Shown: positions 7,996 through 17,204 of the stretch, piece by piece | How the letters are laid out: each line of letters opens with the position of its first letter | How positions within the stretch are numbered: position 1 is the stretch's first letter | Source: Rickettsiales bacterium | GTDB taxonomy: Bacteria; Pseudomonadota; Alphaproteobacteria; Rickettsiales; Deianiraeaceae | Assembly: GCA_017477855.1 (NCBI GenBank) | Contig: JAFUUN010000062.1 | Coordinates: 1-40,708, forward strand | Reading direction: 5' to 3' | Length of the DNA: 40,708 nt | The notes under the pieces: model-generated | Told to the model about the DNA's origin: nothing | The model's input: only the letters and a program-made list of their open reading frames with translations | Database searches by the model: none | Program-made: the position numbers and the translations under genes

Positions 7996-8940
7996 CTATT
8001 TCTGCTTCAAATTATTTTTCAAATCAACCCATTTTTTCCATGCATCGTTAGTTGGCAGAGCTGGCTTGCGAAGTTCTGGTGTAAGCTTAATCTTTTTGTT
8101 TCTTCCATAATTGAAAGAGTGGTTTTCTGTGTAGGCAACTTCCATCCAATCTTTACCGTATGTGCGGTTAAATGCTTCAACCACATTATTTTTGCATACC
8201 AATTCCAATGGGCCAAACTTACATCTTTTGAGTGGATAAATCTCACTAAGATTGACATAATACAACTCTGGAAAAGTTGTTCCGCAGCCAATATATTTGA
8301 AATTGTAATTATAAACTTGCTTTTTGTAATACCTTTTGCATTTCACTAAATTAGGAAACAAGTCAACGGTCACGTTTTCCATTTCCAAAGTTGGTATAAG
8401 TTGTAAGCTGCCATCATCTTTATATCTGCTATAAATAATTCTATCCTCCACTTTATTCAACTTTATTTCCTTCTTAATAGCTGTCGCCATTTTGTCCTCA
8501 TCTTCCAAGACGACCAAGTCAACGTCATCATCCCATGGAATAAATCCGCCATGTCTGATACTCCCCATTTCGGTGCCCCAGTCAATAGCATATTTTATAT
8601 TGTGCTTTGTAAAAACGTAATCCAAAAATGCCAACGCTTCATATACATCGTTCACGGCCCGCTGATCTAGCTTGTCATAAGACATGATGCGGTTTTTTGT
8701 AAACATGTTAATGAGCTCGTGCTTATCCATTTTAAGCAACAACCGAAAATGCTTGTCATAACATGCATTTGCCTTATCTTTGTTGTCAACATGTAACTTT
8801 CCACACAAGTCAATAGAGAACAAAAAATACGCTATCAAATACAACAAGATCCATCCCGGAACAAGCACAACAAACGACAATACCATCGTAAATTTGCCAA
8901 TTCTTTTGCTAATTTTCTTAGCAAAACGCTTGCTTACCAT
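7996..8940 (-). CDS. LicD-family phosphotransferase, membrane-anchored (copy 2)
   Basis: This is a paralogue of the gene at 6691-7656, 314 aa. It carries IDWGTEMGSIRHGGFIPWDD followed by D-V-D-L-V, the metal-binding core of LicD nucleotidyl/phosphotransferases. A strongly basic N-terminus (KRFAKKISKRIGK) precedes a hydrophobic stretch (VLSFVVLVPGWILLYLIAYF), predicting N-in topology with the catalytic domain outside. Both copies end with the TENHSFN and NDAWKKWVD-KN-L pattern. Its ATG overlaps no gene but begins one base after the fusA stop (TAA-T-ATG), implying translational coupling to fusA. The substrate on the surface glycan is unknown. Confidence 0.87.
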   Translation of the reverse strand: MVSKRFAKKISKRIGKFTMVLSFVVLVPGWILLYLIAYFLFSIDLCGKLHVDNKDKANACYDKHFRLLLKMDKHELINMFTKNRIMSYDKLDQRAVNDVYEALAFLDYVFTKHNIKYAIDWGTEMGSIRHGGFIPWDDDVDLVVLEDEDKMATAIKKEIKLNKVEDRIIYSRYKDDGSLQLIPTLEMENVTVDLFPNLVKCKRYYKKQVYNYNFKYIGCGTTFPELYYVNLSEIYPLKRCKFGPLELVCKNNVVEAFNRTYGKDWMEVAYTENHSFNYGRNKKIKLTPELRKPALPTNDAWKKWVDLKNNLKQK

Positions 8941-8941
8941 A

Positions 8942-11005
8942 TTACTTCTTCATCTTCTCAGCGACCGCGTCTGGAACGATGTCATAATGGTCAAACTGCA
9001 TGGTGTATTGTGCGCGCCCTTGTGACATTGAACGCAACGTGTTGACATAACCAAACATGTTTGCAAGCGGCACCATGGCGTCAATCACCTGAGCATTTCC
9101 GCGAGCATTCATTCCCGCAATCTGTCCACGGCGACTGTTGATGTCTCCAATCACATCGCCCATATATTCCTCCGGCGTGATGACCTCAACCTTCATGATT
9201 GGCTCCAACAATTTTGGATTGCCCTTCTCCTTCAATTCACGGAAGGCATAACGAGCAGCCAATTCAAAGGCCAGCGCCGATGAGTCAACTTCGTGATATT
9301 GTCCGTCCACCAATGTAGCTTTGAAGTCAATCACTGGATAGCCAAAACCAAGTCCATCCTTCTGCGCATATTCCAATCCTTTCATGACACCTGGAATATA
9401 CTCCTTTGGAACGGCACCACCGACAATTTTGCTCTCAAATTGGTAGCCAGCACCTCTTTCCAGTGGCTCAAAGTCAATAACCACGCGTGCGAACTGTCCT
9501 GAACCACCGCTCTGCTTTTTGTGGAAGTAGTCAATCTGCACGGCCTTGCCAAGACACTCACGGTAGGCCACTTGCGGAGCTCCAACATTCACGCCAACGT
9601 TGAACTCCCTCTTCATTCTGTCAACAATAATTTCAAGGTGCAACTCACCCATTCCCTTCAAGATTGTCTGGCCTGTCTCCTCAATGGTTTCAACCTGCAA
9701 CGAAGGGTCTTCTGCAACCAATCTGCTGATTGCAATACCCATTTTCTCTTGGTCGGCCTGCGTTTTTGGCTCAACCGCAATTTGTATAACTGGGTCTGGG
9801 AACTCCATTTTTTCCAATACGATTGGCTTTTCAATTGCGCAAAGTGTATCACCTGTTGTCGTGTTTTTCAGTCCAGCCAGTGCAACGATGTCTCCTGCCT
9901 TTGCGACCTTGATGTCCTCTCTATTGTTAGAGTGCATCAACAGCATACGGCCAATTCTCTCTTTGGAACCTTTAATACTATTCAAAACCGCGGTGCCGGC
10001 CTCCAACTTACCTGAATAAATACGCAAGAATGTGATTGAACCAACAAATGGGTCATTGGCAATTTTAAACGCCAAACCTGCGAATGGCTCGTTTTCATTA
10101 GGGTGTCTGACCTCCTCCTCGTCTGTGTTAGGGTTTGTCCCCTTAATACTTTCAATGTCAAGTGGTGATGGAAGATAATCCACGACCGCGTCAAGCAGCA
10201 ACTGCACACCCTTGTTTTTAAACGCCGAACCGCACAACACTGGCACAAATTTGAACGCAATAGTTCCCTTGCGGATGCACTTTTTTATCTCCTCATTTGA
10301 GATGGTCTCCCCCCCCAAATATTTCTCCATCAAGTCATCGTCCATTTCCACGGCCGTCTCAATCATCGTGGTTCTGTATGCCTCGGCCTTTTCCTTATAT
10401 TCCGCTGGAATTTCCTCATATCTTGGATCAATTCCGCTCGCGCCCGCATCAAAATACACGGCCTTCATTGACATCAAATCAATCACGCCGGTGAATGTCT
10501 CCCCAGAGCCGATTGGCAAAATGATTGGCAGTGGTTTAGCCCCCAAGCGATCAACTATCATGTCAACGCAGCGGTAGAAATTTGCGCCAGTTCTGTCCAT
10601 TTTGTTGCAGAAACAAATACGTGGCACATTATATTTATCTGCCTGACGCCACACTGTCTCACTTTGTGGTTCAACTCCTGCGACACCGTCAAACACCGTC
10701 ACGGCACCGTCAAGCACACGCAGCGAACGCTCAACTTCAACCGTAAAGTCCACGTGTCCCGGCGTATCAATCAGGTTAATTCTGTGGTTTTTCCAGAAGC
10801 AAGTCGTGGCCGCGGACGTAATGGTAATACCGCGCTCCTGCTCTTGTTCCATCCAGTCCATAGTGGCTGCGCCATCATGCACCTCCCCTATTTTGTGGGT
10901 CTTTCCTGTGTAGAACAAAATTCTCTCACTTGTTGTGGTTTTTCCAGCGTCAATGTGCGCCATGATACCGATATTACGATATTTATCCAATGTATATTCA
11001 GCCAT
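8942..11005 (-). CDS. fusA: Elongation factor G
   Basis: EF-G is the translocase GTPase that moves tRNA and mRNA through the ribosome after peptide-bond formation. G1 AHIDAGKTTTSERIL, the G2/G3 region (RGITITSAATT, DTPGHVDF) and NKMD are intact. Domains II-V follow, giving the usual ~690 residues and ending with AQYTMQFDHYDIVPD. It lies 8 bp after rpsA and directly before a LicD gene rather than in the classical rpsL-rpsG-fusA-tuf cluster. A run of eight G (sense strand) encodes L-G-G-E near residue 231. The identification is certain. Confidence 0.99.
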   Translation of the reverse strand: MAEYTLDKYRNIGIMAHIDAGKTTTSERILFYTGKTHKIGEVHDGAATMDWMEQEQERGITITSAATTCFWKNHRINLIDTPGHVDFTVEVERSLRVLDGAVTVFDGVAGVEPQSETVWRQADKYNVPRICFCNKMDRTGANFYRCVDMIVDRLGAKPLPIILPIGSGETFTGVIDLMSMKAVYFDAGASGIDPRYEEIPAEYKEKAEAYRTTMIETAVEMDDDLMEKYLGGETISNEEIKKCIRKGTIAFKFVPVLCGSAFKNKGVQLLLDAVVDYLPSPLDIESIKGTNPNTDEEEVRHPNENEPFAGLAFKIANDPFVGSITFLRIYSGKLEAGTAVLNSIKGSKERIGRMLLMHSNNREDIKVAKAGDIVALAGLKNTTTGDTLCAIEKPIVLEKMEFPDPVIQIAVEPKTQADQEKMGIAISRLVAEDPSLQVETIEETGQTILKGMGELHLEIIVDRMKREFNVGVNVGAPQVAYRECLGKAVQIDYFHKKQSGGSGQFARVVIDFEPLERGAGYQFESKIVGGAVPKEYIPGVMKGLEYAQKDGLGFGYPVIDFKATLVDGQYHEVDSSALAFELAARYAFRELKEKGNPKLLEPIMKVEVITPEEYMGDVIGDINSRRGQIAGMNARGNAQVIDAMVPLANMFGYVNTLRSMSQGRAQYTMQFDHYDIVPDAVAEKMKK

Positions 11006-11013
11006 ACCTAAAA

Positions 11014-12714
11014 CTACTTATTTTCATTGTTTTTGAACTCGTCCAGCGCCACTCCCAAGACATCTGCCAGCGATGCACCAGTGTTGTCTGAGCCATACTT
11101 TTCAAGTATCTTCTTGTATTCCTCTTCCTCAAAATCTTTGATTGACAGGACAAGCTTTTTGGCGTTCAAATCAAATGCGATAATCTTTGCATCAACCTTG
11201 TTGCCGACTGTGAAACGGTCCAATCTTTGATCCAATTTTTCCCTTGACAGATTTGCCTTTTTGATTGATGAATAGACACCTGGAACAACTTCAACTTCCA
11301 TACGGTCCGCTTTCAAACCAACAACTGTGCAGGTTACATTATTACCAACCACGAACAGGTCTTTGTGTGCCTCAAATGGGTTCTCTGTGAGCTGCTTTAT
11401 TCCAAATGCAATCTTTGTGAATTTGTCATCTATTGACAAGTAGACAACCTTGACTTTGTCACCAACTTTATATCTTGAAAGAGCATCAACATCGGCCAAC
11501 CATGCAAGGTTTTCCAAGCTGACAAGCCCTTCAACCTCTCCAACTGCAACGAAGAAACCGTAATCCACAACTTTGACGATCTCTCCATCAAACTGCTCGC
11601 CCTCTTTGTGAGCCTCTGCAAATTCTTTCCATGGGTTTCTCAACAAGCGGCGGACTGACAACGAAACTCTCTGTTTGTCACCATCAATCTCCATAACCAT
11701 GGCCTCAATTTCATCGCCTTCCTTGTATTCCTTCAACTTCTCACTTCCGCCACTGCCCCACACGAGCTCGCTGACGTGCACCATTCCCTCAACTCCTTTG
11801 GCAACTTCAACGAACAAACCGTAGTTCGTAATTGTTGTGATTTTTCCTTTGATTGCCTTGCCGACTTCAACGTCTTTGACAAGTTTCAGCCATGCATTTT
11901 CAGTCAAGTGCTTCATGCTGACTGCAATTTTGTTGTTAGCTTTGTCAAGCTTTATAACTTTGGCTTTGACCTCTTCTCCAACCGACAAAACCTCTGATGG
12001 GTGACCGATTTTTGACCATGAAATATCTGCAATGTGGAGCAATGCGTCAACACCAAATCCGAGGTCAATGAAGACACCGTAATCAGTAATGTTGCGGACT
12101 TTTCCTTCCACTGTCATGCCCTCGTGAGCCGTTGCATAGAAGCTCTCCCTTGCATCTTTATATGTGTCGTCAATCACTGCTTTACGTGATACGATTGCAT
12201 TTTTGTCATCAAAACCGATAACCTTAAAACTGCACTTTTTACCTACTAAATAGCTGATGTCTGTGACATTTCCTTCGTCAATTTGGCTACCTGGCAAGAA
12301 GGCAATAAAGCCATCAAAGTCAACTGAAAGTCCTCCTTTGACTTTTGCAAATGGAATACCTTCAATGGACTCTCCGCTGGCATAAGCAGCTTTCAATCTG
12401 GCCTTGCTCTCTTCTTTTATAGCGTTCTCGCGGCTCAACAAAAAGTTTCCATTGTGGCCATCAACTGACATTACATATACCTTGACAGTGTCGCCAACCT
12501 GTAAATTCTGCTCATCATCTTTCTTGAAGAACTCTTTTATAGGAATTATTCCATCGCTTTTGAGACCTGCATCTACAATCACAATCCCCTTTTTACGATC
12601 AATAGAAACTACTTTTCCATCAACAACACTACCGACTGCACCAATATTACTGTGTGCAAAGCTATCAAAATATGCATAAACCAAGTCGGTTTTTCTTACG
12701 TTCAATTCAGACAT
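11014..12714 (-). CDS. rpsA: 30S ribosomal protein S1
   Basis: S1 binds mRNA leaders and delivers them to the 30S platform, which matters particularly where Shine-Dalgarno sequences are weak, as in most of this window. Six tandem S1/OB repeats are readable, for example VEGKVRNITDYGVFIDLGFG, IKGKITTITNYGLFVEVA and FDGEIVKVVDYGFFVAVG. The length of 566 aa is normal. It heads the minus-strand run rpsA-fusA-licD. A TTGACA sits on the minus strand at 12765-12760, but I cannot see a convincing -10 partner. The identification is certain. Confidence 0.98.
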   Translation of the reverse strand: MSELNVRKTDLVYAYFDSFAHSNIGAVGSVVDGKVVSIDRKKGIVIVDAGLKSDGIIPIKEFFKKDDEQNLQVGDTVKVYVMSVDGHNGNFLLSRENAIKEESKARLKAAYASGESIEGIPFAKVKGGLSVDFDGFIAFLPGSQIDEGNVTDISYLVGKKCSFKVIGFDDKNAIVSRKAVIDDTYKDARESFYATAHEGMTVEGKVRNITDYGVFIDLGFGVDALLHIADISWSKIGHPSEVLSVGEEVKAKVIKLDKANNKIAVSMKHLTENAWLKLVKDVEVGKAIKGKITTITNYGLFVEVAKGVEGMVHVSELVWGSGGSEKLKEYKEGDEIEAMVMEIDGDKQRVSLSVRRLLRNPWKEFAEAHKEGEQFDGEIVKVVDYGFFVAVGEVEGLVSLENLAWLADVDALSRYKVGDKVKVVYLSIDDKFTKIAFGIKQLTENPFEAHKDLFVVGNNVTCTVVGLKADRMEVEVVPGVYSSIKKANLSREKLDQRLDRFTVGNKVDAKIIAFDLNAKKLVLSIKDFEEEEYKKILEKYGSDNTGASLADVLGVALDEFKNNENK

Positions 12715-13020
12715 CTAAATTTTTTAAAAACGCAGCTCTTTTCTATGCACTTTTTTTATTGTCAAGGGAACAATCACTACGATGATAATGAATATATCTA
12801 TTTTTATTTTGCCAAATCTTATCTAAGCAGAAATGGCTGTAACTTAAAATTTCTTAGTCAGAGAGTTTGGTTTCTTTATTATTAATATTCTCAATTATTG
12901 TTCTTGTTATGCGGATTATTATGCAAAATGTGAAATCACGTTCTTTTGGGAAATAAATATGTTATTACCGGTAAAAATATGAAAGGTTGACAATAATTTT
13001 ATCACTCTTTCAATCAACCG
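12715..13020. promoter_or_regulatory. Divergent intergenic region between rpsA and dnaX
   Basis: About 306 bp of AT-rich sequence without a supportable gene. Each outward direction has one TTGACA: the minus strand at 12765-12760 toward rpsA, and the plus strand at 12987-12992 toward dnaX. The latter is followed after 16 bp by TTCAAT, a weak -10, only 6 bp before the dnaX ATG. No known leader RNA was recognised. Confidence 0.5.
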
Positions 13021-14217
13021 ATGACTTCACAATCTCATCTTGTATTGGCACGGAAATACAGACCCAAGATATTGTCTGAATTGGTCGGCCAGAATGTGTT
13101 TGTCAAGACAATTTCAAATGCAATAACCACGAATAAAATTCACCATGCATTTCTGTTGACGGGCACACGCGGGGTTGGAAAAACATCTTCGGCACGCATA
13201 TTGGCATTGAGTTTGAACTGTAAAAAAGCAGATAGACCAACATTAACACCATGCTTAGAATGTGATTGTTGCAGAGAAATTTTGAACGGCAGTAACCCAG
13301 ACGTGATTGAATTTGATGCTGCAAGTAATACGGGAAAAAGCGAAATTCATGACAATGTGATTGATAAAGTGAACTATGCACCAATCATGTCAAGGTATAA
13401 AATCTATATCATTGATGAGGTTCATATGTTATCAAAGGCTGCATTCAATGCGCTGTTGAAGACGCTTGAAGAGCCACCAGAAAGAGTGAAATTTATCTTT
13501 GCAACAACAGAAGTCAGAAAAGTGCCAATCACGATTTTGTCAAGGTGTCAGAAGTTTTACCTGAAAAATATACCTGAAGATGTCATTTTTAACCACTTGA
13601 AAAGCGTATGCGACAAGGAGGCAGTAATATACGATGATGACAGTTTAAAGCTGGTGGCCAAATATGCAAATGGCTCAATGAGGGATGGACTTTCACTACT
13701 GGATCAGGCAATTAGTATTACCAATTCAAATTTGGAAATTAGCACGGTCAGTGCAATGTTGTCAATTCCAAGCAGAGAGCTTATTGCAAGGATGTTTAAA
13801 TACTGCTACATTGGAGATATCAAGCAGGCAATGGAGGTGGCAGACGAGTTTATTTCAGGTGACATTGAAAGCACTTCGGTAGTAAATGAGCTGATGGAAG
13901 TCATCTTGGATGGACTGAAAATAGCAAGCGGAGTTATCACAAAGGATGAAATGTGTCATGAATTTGCAAATGTGCTCGGCGAGCAAATGGATGCAGATAA
14001 CTTGAATATTCCTCGTCTATTGCGCATGTGGCAGATTTTGTCGGCATCCTTACAGGAAATGAAAATAATCCAAGCCAAGCAGTATTTTACGGCGCTGATT
14101 TATAAATTGTGTTATTCTTCAACACTTCCAACGCCAGTTGAGAGTTTAAAACTTATCAAAGATGAGCTTTTACAGGAGACATTGAAGCAGTTTCCGGATG
14201 GTAAAATATTAAAATAA
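13021..14217 (+). CDS. dnaX: DNA polymerase III gamma-type clamp-loader subunit (short DnaX)
   Basis: DnaX is the motor subunit of the clamp loader. Walker A GTRGVGKTS (48-56), a zinc-binding cysteine cluster (CKKADRP...CLECDCC), Walker B DEVHMLS, and the arginine-finger SRCQ sensor region are intact. The chain stops at 398 residues, soon after the collar domain. The tau extensions that bind DnaB and the polymerase alpha subunit, present in most alphaproteobacterial DnaX of roughly 550-650 residues, are absent. The stop is followed within 5 bp by a palindromic repeat. The 3' neighbours recR and ybaB that often follow dnaX are missing. The function is certain; the short form is the oddity. Confidence 0.95.
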   Translation: MTSQSHLVLARKYRPKILSELVGQNVFVKTISNAITTNKIHHAFLLTGTRGVGKTSSARILALSLNCKKADRPTLTPCLECDCCREILNGSNPDVIEFDAASNTGKSEIHDNVIDKVNYAPIMSRYKIYIIDEVHMLSKAAFNALLKTLEEPPERVKFIFATTEVRKVPITILSRCQKFYLKNIPEDVIFNHLKSVCDKEAVIYDDDSLKLVAKYANGSMRDGLSLLDQAISITNSNLEISTVSAMLSIPSRELIARMFKYCYIGDIKQAMEVADEFISGDIESTSVVNELMEVILDGLKIASGVITKDEMCHEFANVLGEQMDADNLNIPRLLRMWQILSASLQEMKIIQAKQYFTALIYKLCYSSTLPTPVESLKLIKDELLQETLKQFPDGKILK

Positions 14218-14221
14218 AGTT

Positions 14222-14302
14222 GTTGCGCCGCCCGAGGCCATGCCCTCGCCGTTTGGCTGCGCCTCGTTCCTCGGCGGCCAAACGCGCTCCGCGCCGCACA
14301 AC
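14222..14302 (+). repeat. GC-rich palindromic element, copy 3
   Basis: Outer stem GTTGCG...CACAAC with one changed pair, conserved left and right arms, and inner stem TTTGGC/GCCAAA. The core is nearly the same as copy 1. It fills the gap between convergent dnaX and the DMT transporter and could act as a bidirectional terminator. Confidence 0.9.
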
Positions 14303-14307
14303 AACGA

Positions 14308-15189
14308 TTACTTCTTCTCAACAGCTTTCTTTTTCTTGCAGAGAATAATCAGTCCATAACCACCGACAATGATAAGTCCGCCGATAATTTGGTTACTCAT
14401 GACTGCTTCGCCCAAGATAATTGACGACAGACACATTGAGAACAAAAGACGCGAAAAGTCAAGTGGTTGCAACGTGAGCGCATTGCAGTATTTATAGGCC
14501 TTGTAGACCATGTAGACCTCTGTAAAGAAGAGCAGTGATACGAGTATCATAATTGATAATGCGCCCAATGGAACTGGTTTGAATTGCCAGAAGAATAGTG
14601 CAGAAACGCCAAGCATGATGATATTTGTGTAAAACATCATTGTCATGGTGTTAAATTTGCCAGCCAGACGCTTGTTGAGGATGACAATGTATCCGCGCAT
14701 GATTACGCAAAGCAACAGTGCCCCGTATCCAATTGCAGATGTCTTACTAAATCCTGGTTGTTTGATTACGCACACGCCGACAATGGCTAAAACGAGCGCT
14801 ACGAATATTGATTTTGAACCTTTTTCACCTAACAATTTCACGGCCAAAACGCTGCCGATGATTGGTGCGATAAAAGTGATTGCAGTTGCGTCATTCATCG
14901 GCACGCGCGCCATTCCAGTGTATAGCAAAAAAGTTGAAAATGCGAAGATAACATTTCTGATAAAGTTTGGCTTAAATGCCTGCTTATCAAAAAAGTTGAA
15001 CTTTGCTTTTATCATGAATGGCACGAGGCAAGCGACAATAATAGCTTGGCGCAAGAACAAAACCTCCCATGTTGGTAGACCATAGTTATTGATTACGCGC
15101 TTGACACAGATGTTAAGCAGCACAATTAAAAACATTGCACCTGTGTAAATTAGCACCCCGAGTGCACTTTTTGACAACTTCAACTTCAT
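14308..15189 (-). CDS. DMT-superfamily (EamA) membrane transporter
   Basis: This 293-aa protein has about ten hydrophobic segments arranged as two EamA repeats, for example GVLIYTGAMFLIVLLNICVK at the start and a second half beginning near AIGYGALLLCVIMRGYIVIL. The basic tail KKKKAVEKK is cytoplasmic. DMT permeases export or import small metabolites such as amino acids, nucleotide sugars or S-adenosylmethionine; similar-sized proteins act as SAM importers in Rickettsia, but no substrate can be read here. The ATG lies 3 bp after the hflC stop, so translation is probably coupled. The family is confident, the substrate unknown. Confidence 0.85.
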   Translation of the reverse strand: MKLKLSKSALGVLIYTGAMFLIVLLNICVKRVINNYGLPTWEVLFLRQAIIVACLVPFMIKAKFNFFDKQAFKPNFIRNVIFAFSTFLLYTGMARVPMNDATAITFIAPIIGSVLAVKLLGEKGSKSIFVALVLAIVGVCVIKQPGFSKTSAIGYGALLLCVIMRGYIVILNKRLAGKFNTMTMMFYTNIIMLGVSALFFWQFKPVPLGALSIMILVSLLFFTEVYMVYKAYKYCNALTLQPLDFSRLLFSMCLSSIILGEAVMSNQIIGGLIIVGGYGLIILCKKKKAVEKK

Positions 15190-15192
15190 ATA

Positions 15193-16065
15193 TTAACCCT
15201 TTTTAATTCCACTCAAAAAGCTGTTGTCCTTTGTGCTAATTATAATTTTTTGATTTGGCAGAGTGTTTTTGTAGACCTGCATGGTGCGGTAAAAGCCATA
15301 AAACTCTTTATCTTTTGAAAACGCCGACGAGTGAATTCTTATTGCCTCTGCTTCGGCCTTACCAATGATTTTACTGGCCTCCATCTGTGCCTTTGACTTA
15401 ATTTCCAGTGCCTCTTTGTCAGCCTCAGCCATGACGATTGTTGCCTCTTCTTTACCCTGTGAACGCAACTCCTGAGCCTCTTTCTCACGCTCTGTCTTCA
15501 TCCTCTTAAATATGGCCTCACTATTTTCAACAGGAAGATCTGCGCGAATAATCCTAACATCAATAATTTCAATACCAAACTCCTTGGTTTGCTCAGCCAA
15601 AAGCTTCTGTATGTCATCCATCATTTGCGCGCGCTGCGTTGTCAGGAACGATGACAGCGGATTTGTCGCCACAACCTGCCGCATGATACTGTCAAGCATG
15701 GACGAGACACGCATGTTAGCGCCTTGCTCGTTCTTCAAGTTCTCGTAAAATGCCTTCGTGTTTGTGATTTTATACTTCGCATATGCATCCACAATCAGAC
15801 GCTTTTGGTCGCTGGCGATGATTTCCTTTGCCGGGGAATAAACCTGCAAAATGCGTTTGTCAAAAGATGCAATGTTGTCAAGCAGCGGTGTCCGAAAATA
15901 GAGGCCTGCTTTGTCAATTTGGCGAACAACTTTTCCAAAGCGCACGACAAAAATTGTCTCCGTCTCGCGCACCACGAAGATGCTAAACATGCAGACAATC
16001 AGCGCAAACGCAATGCAAATGAACTGTGGCTTCACCTTAAAGCTTTGAAAAGTGTCGTCTTTCAT
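15193..16065 (-). CDS. hflC: HflC-like SPFH/band 7 protease regulator
   Basis: HflC with HflK forms the membrane cage that regulates FtsH. The sequence has an N-terminal transmembrane helix (IAFALIVCMFSIFVV), an SPFH domain beginning ETIFVVRFGKVVRQ, the motif DKRILQVYSPAKEIIASDQK, and an alanine/glutamate-rich coiled-coil (EKEAQELRSQGKEEA). The length of 290 aa is normal. HflK normally lies immediately upstream; here the upstream 348 bp hold a GC-rich structured segment and a repeat instead, so HflC appears as an orphan. It is followed by the DMT transporter after 3 bp. A TTGACT lies about 40 bp upstream on the minus strand. Confidence 0.9.
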   Translation of the reverse strand: MKDDTFQSFKVKPQFICIAFALIVCMFSIFVVRETETIFVVRFGKVVRQIDKAGLYFRTPLLDNIASFDKRILQVYSPAKEIIASDQKRLIVDAYAKYKITNTKAFYENLKNEQGANMRVSSMLDSIMRQVVATNPLSSFLTTQRAQMMDDIQKLLAEQTKEFGIEIIDVRIIRADLPVENSEAIFKRMKTEREKEAQELRSQGKEEATIVMAEADKEALEIKSKAQMEASKIIGKAEAEAIRIHSSAFSKDKEFYGFYRTMQVYKNTLPNQKIIISTKDNSFLSGIKKG

Positions 16066-16111
16066 AATTCGGCCGATTGATTGATTGTTTTAATAAAAGT
16101 CAAGGTTAATC

Positions 16112-16245
16112 TGCGCGGCGCAGGCTGTGAATTGTGAACGGCAGGATAGACGGCAGCGGCCGCGCATGCCAAAGGCCCCGCACGTCCAGTGATGCAAAGT
16201 GCTTTTCGTGCGAAGGGGCTTTGGCGACAGATCTAGCTTTTTTTT
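16112..16245 (+). ncRNA. Candidate structured RNA or GC-rich double hairpin
   Basis: Two inverted repeats stand side by side in AT-rich sequence. The first is TGCGCGGC (16112-16119) with GCCGCGCA (16159-16166). The second is GCCAAAG-CCCC-GCACG (168-184 of the 16 kb block) against CGTGC-GGGG-CTTTGGC (16207-16225), making about 16 pairs with two small bulges. A run of eight T follows at 16238-16245 on the plus strand. The segment is unrelated to the palindromic repeat family beginning at 16274. It does not match conserved cores of SRP RNA, 6S, RNase P or tmRNA that I know. It could be an sRNA, a terminator or a leader read on the opposite strand. Confidence 0.35.
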
Positions 16246-16273
16246 AAATTTTTGGCAATTATAAAACATTGGC

Positions 16274-16382
16274 GTTGCGCTGGGCGGAGCGAGTTTTTAC
16301 TCCGAGCGGAGCCCGAGCGCAGCGAGGTCGGATTGAGCGAGGAGATTAAAAACCGCGAGGGCGTGGCCTCGGGCGGCGCAAC
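16274..16382 (-). repeat. GC-rich palindromic element, copy 4 (inverted)
   Basis: The minus-strand orientation of the family: the left arm reads as CGAGGGCGTGGCCTCGGG at the right-hand end, and the outer stem GTTGCGC/GCGCAAC is mostly kept. The inner stem is TTTTTA/TAAAAA with a long G/C-rich central insert, making this one of the largest copies. It lies upstream of hflC, next to the OMP gene's 3' end. Confidence 0.88.
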
Positions 16383-16413
16383 CACAAAATAATCACATAT
16401 GCTTCAAACTATT

Positions 16414-17100
16414 TCAGAATTGTACCCCAACTTTTACCTCAAGCTGACGTGTGCTGAGTTTTACATTTGAATATTTTGTTTTGCCAAATGCTTGAACTGC
16501 TTTCAATTCAAGTCCAGCAACAATAGCAAGTTTTTTATTAAGATCAAATATTACATCAATACCACCACCATAATTGAATGCACTAACAAATTCCATCTTT
16601 GTTTTAAAATAACCATTATAACCATTACCGCCAAGACCTGGATTACTTCCATAATTTTCTCGTCCGAGTAAAACATAACCAAATTTACCATATGGTTGTA
16701 ATGAAATGTTATCGTTTAAAACATTGTTAATTTTTGTACCAAGTTTCAAATCAAGAGAGAAATAGTTAAACTGTTTTGTATGAGCACGCGATCTATTCAT
16801 CATCGGTATTCTTCCAGTCAATTCAATACCAACAAATGGATGCAATAACTCTGTTGCTTTATAGTAGACATCATATTCAGCACTCAGACCTAAGTTAGTG
16901 AGATAATACGAAGAACCATTCATAATTCCTTCTCTATCGGCTTCTCCTTTTACATCACCACGCGTTTCTTCAACCGAATAACCAAGTTTAATACTTGTTT
17001 TTCCATAGATGTTGTCAGTAAAATCATATGCAAAAACATTTTCACTCATGCTTGCACTTGCAGTAGCAAAAATACCAGCAATTAATATAATCTTTTTCAT
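16414..17100 (-). CDS. Outer-membrane beta-barrel protein (copy 1)
   Basis: The Sec signal peptide begins MKKIILIAGIFATASA. The mature part is built of alternating amphipathic strands rich in Y, G and aromatic residues and ends in V-G-V-Q-F, the terminal Phe expected for BAM recognition. At about 228 aa it fits an eight-stranded barrel of the OmpA/opacity class. It shares HPFVGIE-GR-P--N and LQPYGKFGY blocks with the gene at 27291-28088, so the two are paralogues. ATG 17100 is chosen because it starts the signal peptide; an in-frame codon at 17118 would add an unlikely F-rich lead. A perfect inverted repeat lies about 105-135 bp upstream. Confidence 0.85.
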   Translation of the reverse strand: MKKIILIAGIFATASASMSENVFAYDFTDNIYGKTSIKLGYSVEETRGDVKGEADREGIMNGSSYYLTNLGLSAEYDVYYKATELLHPFVGIELTGRIPMMNRSRAHTKQFNYFSLDLKLGTKINNVLNDNISLQPYGKFGYVLLGRENYGSNPGLGGNGYNGYFKTKMEFVSAFNYGGGIDVIFDLNKKLAIVAGLELKAVQAFGKTKYSNVKLSTRQLEVKVGVQF

Positions 17101-17204
17101 AAAAAAATAAAAAAACATAATAGAACTAACATGGCAACCATTAAAATATGTGAAATCAAAAAAAACGAAATGAATGGAACACTACTCCAATACGTTATTG
17201 TCTT

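Noticed and set aside
10309..10316. Run of eight C (G on the coding strand) in fusA as a phase-variation tract
   Set aside because: It lies in an essential gene and encodes the ordinary L-G-G-E segment, so switching is implausible.
16112..16245. Assignment of the GC island to SRP RNA, 6S RNA or tmRNA
   Set aside because: None of the conserved cores of these RNAs that I know can be found; left as an unclassified structure.
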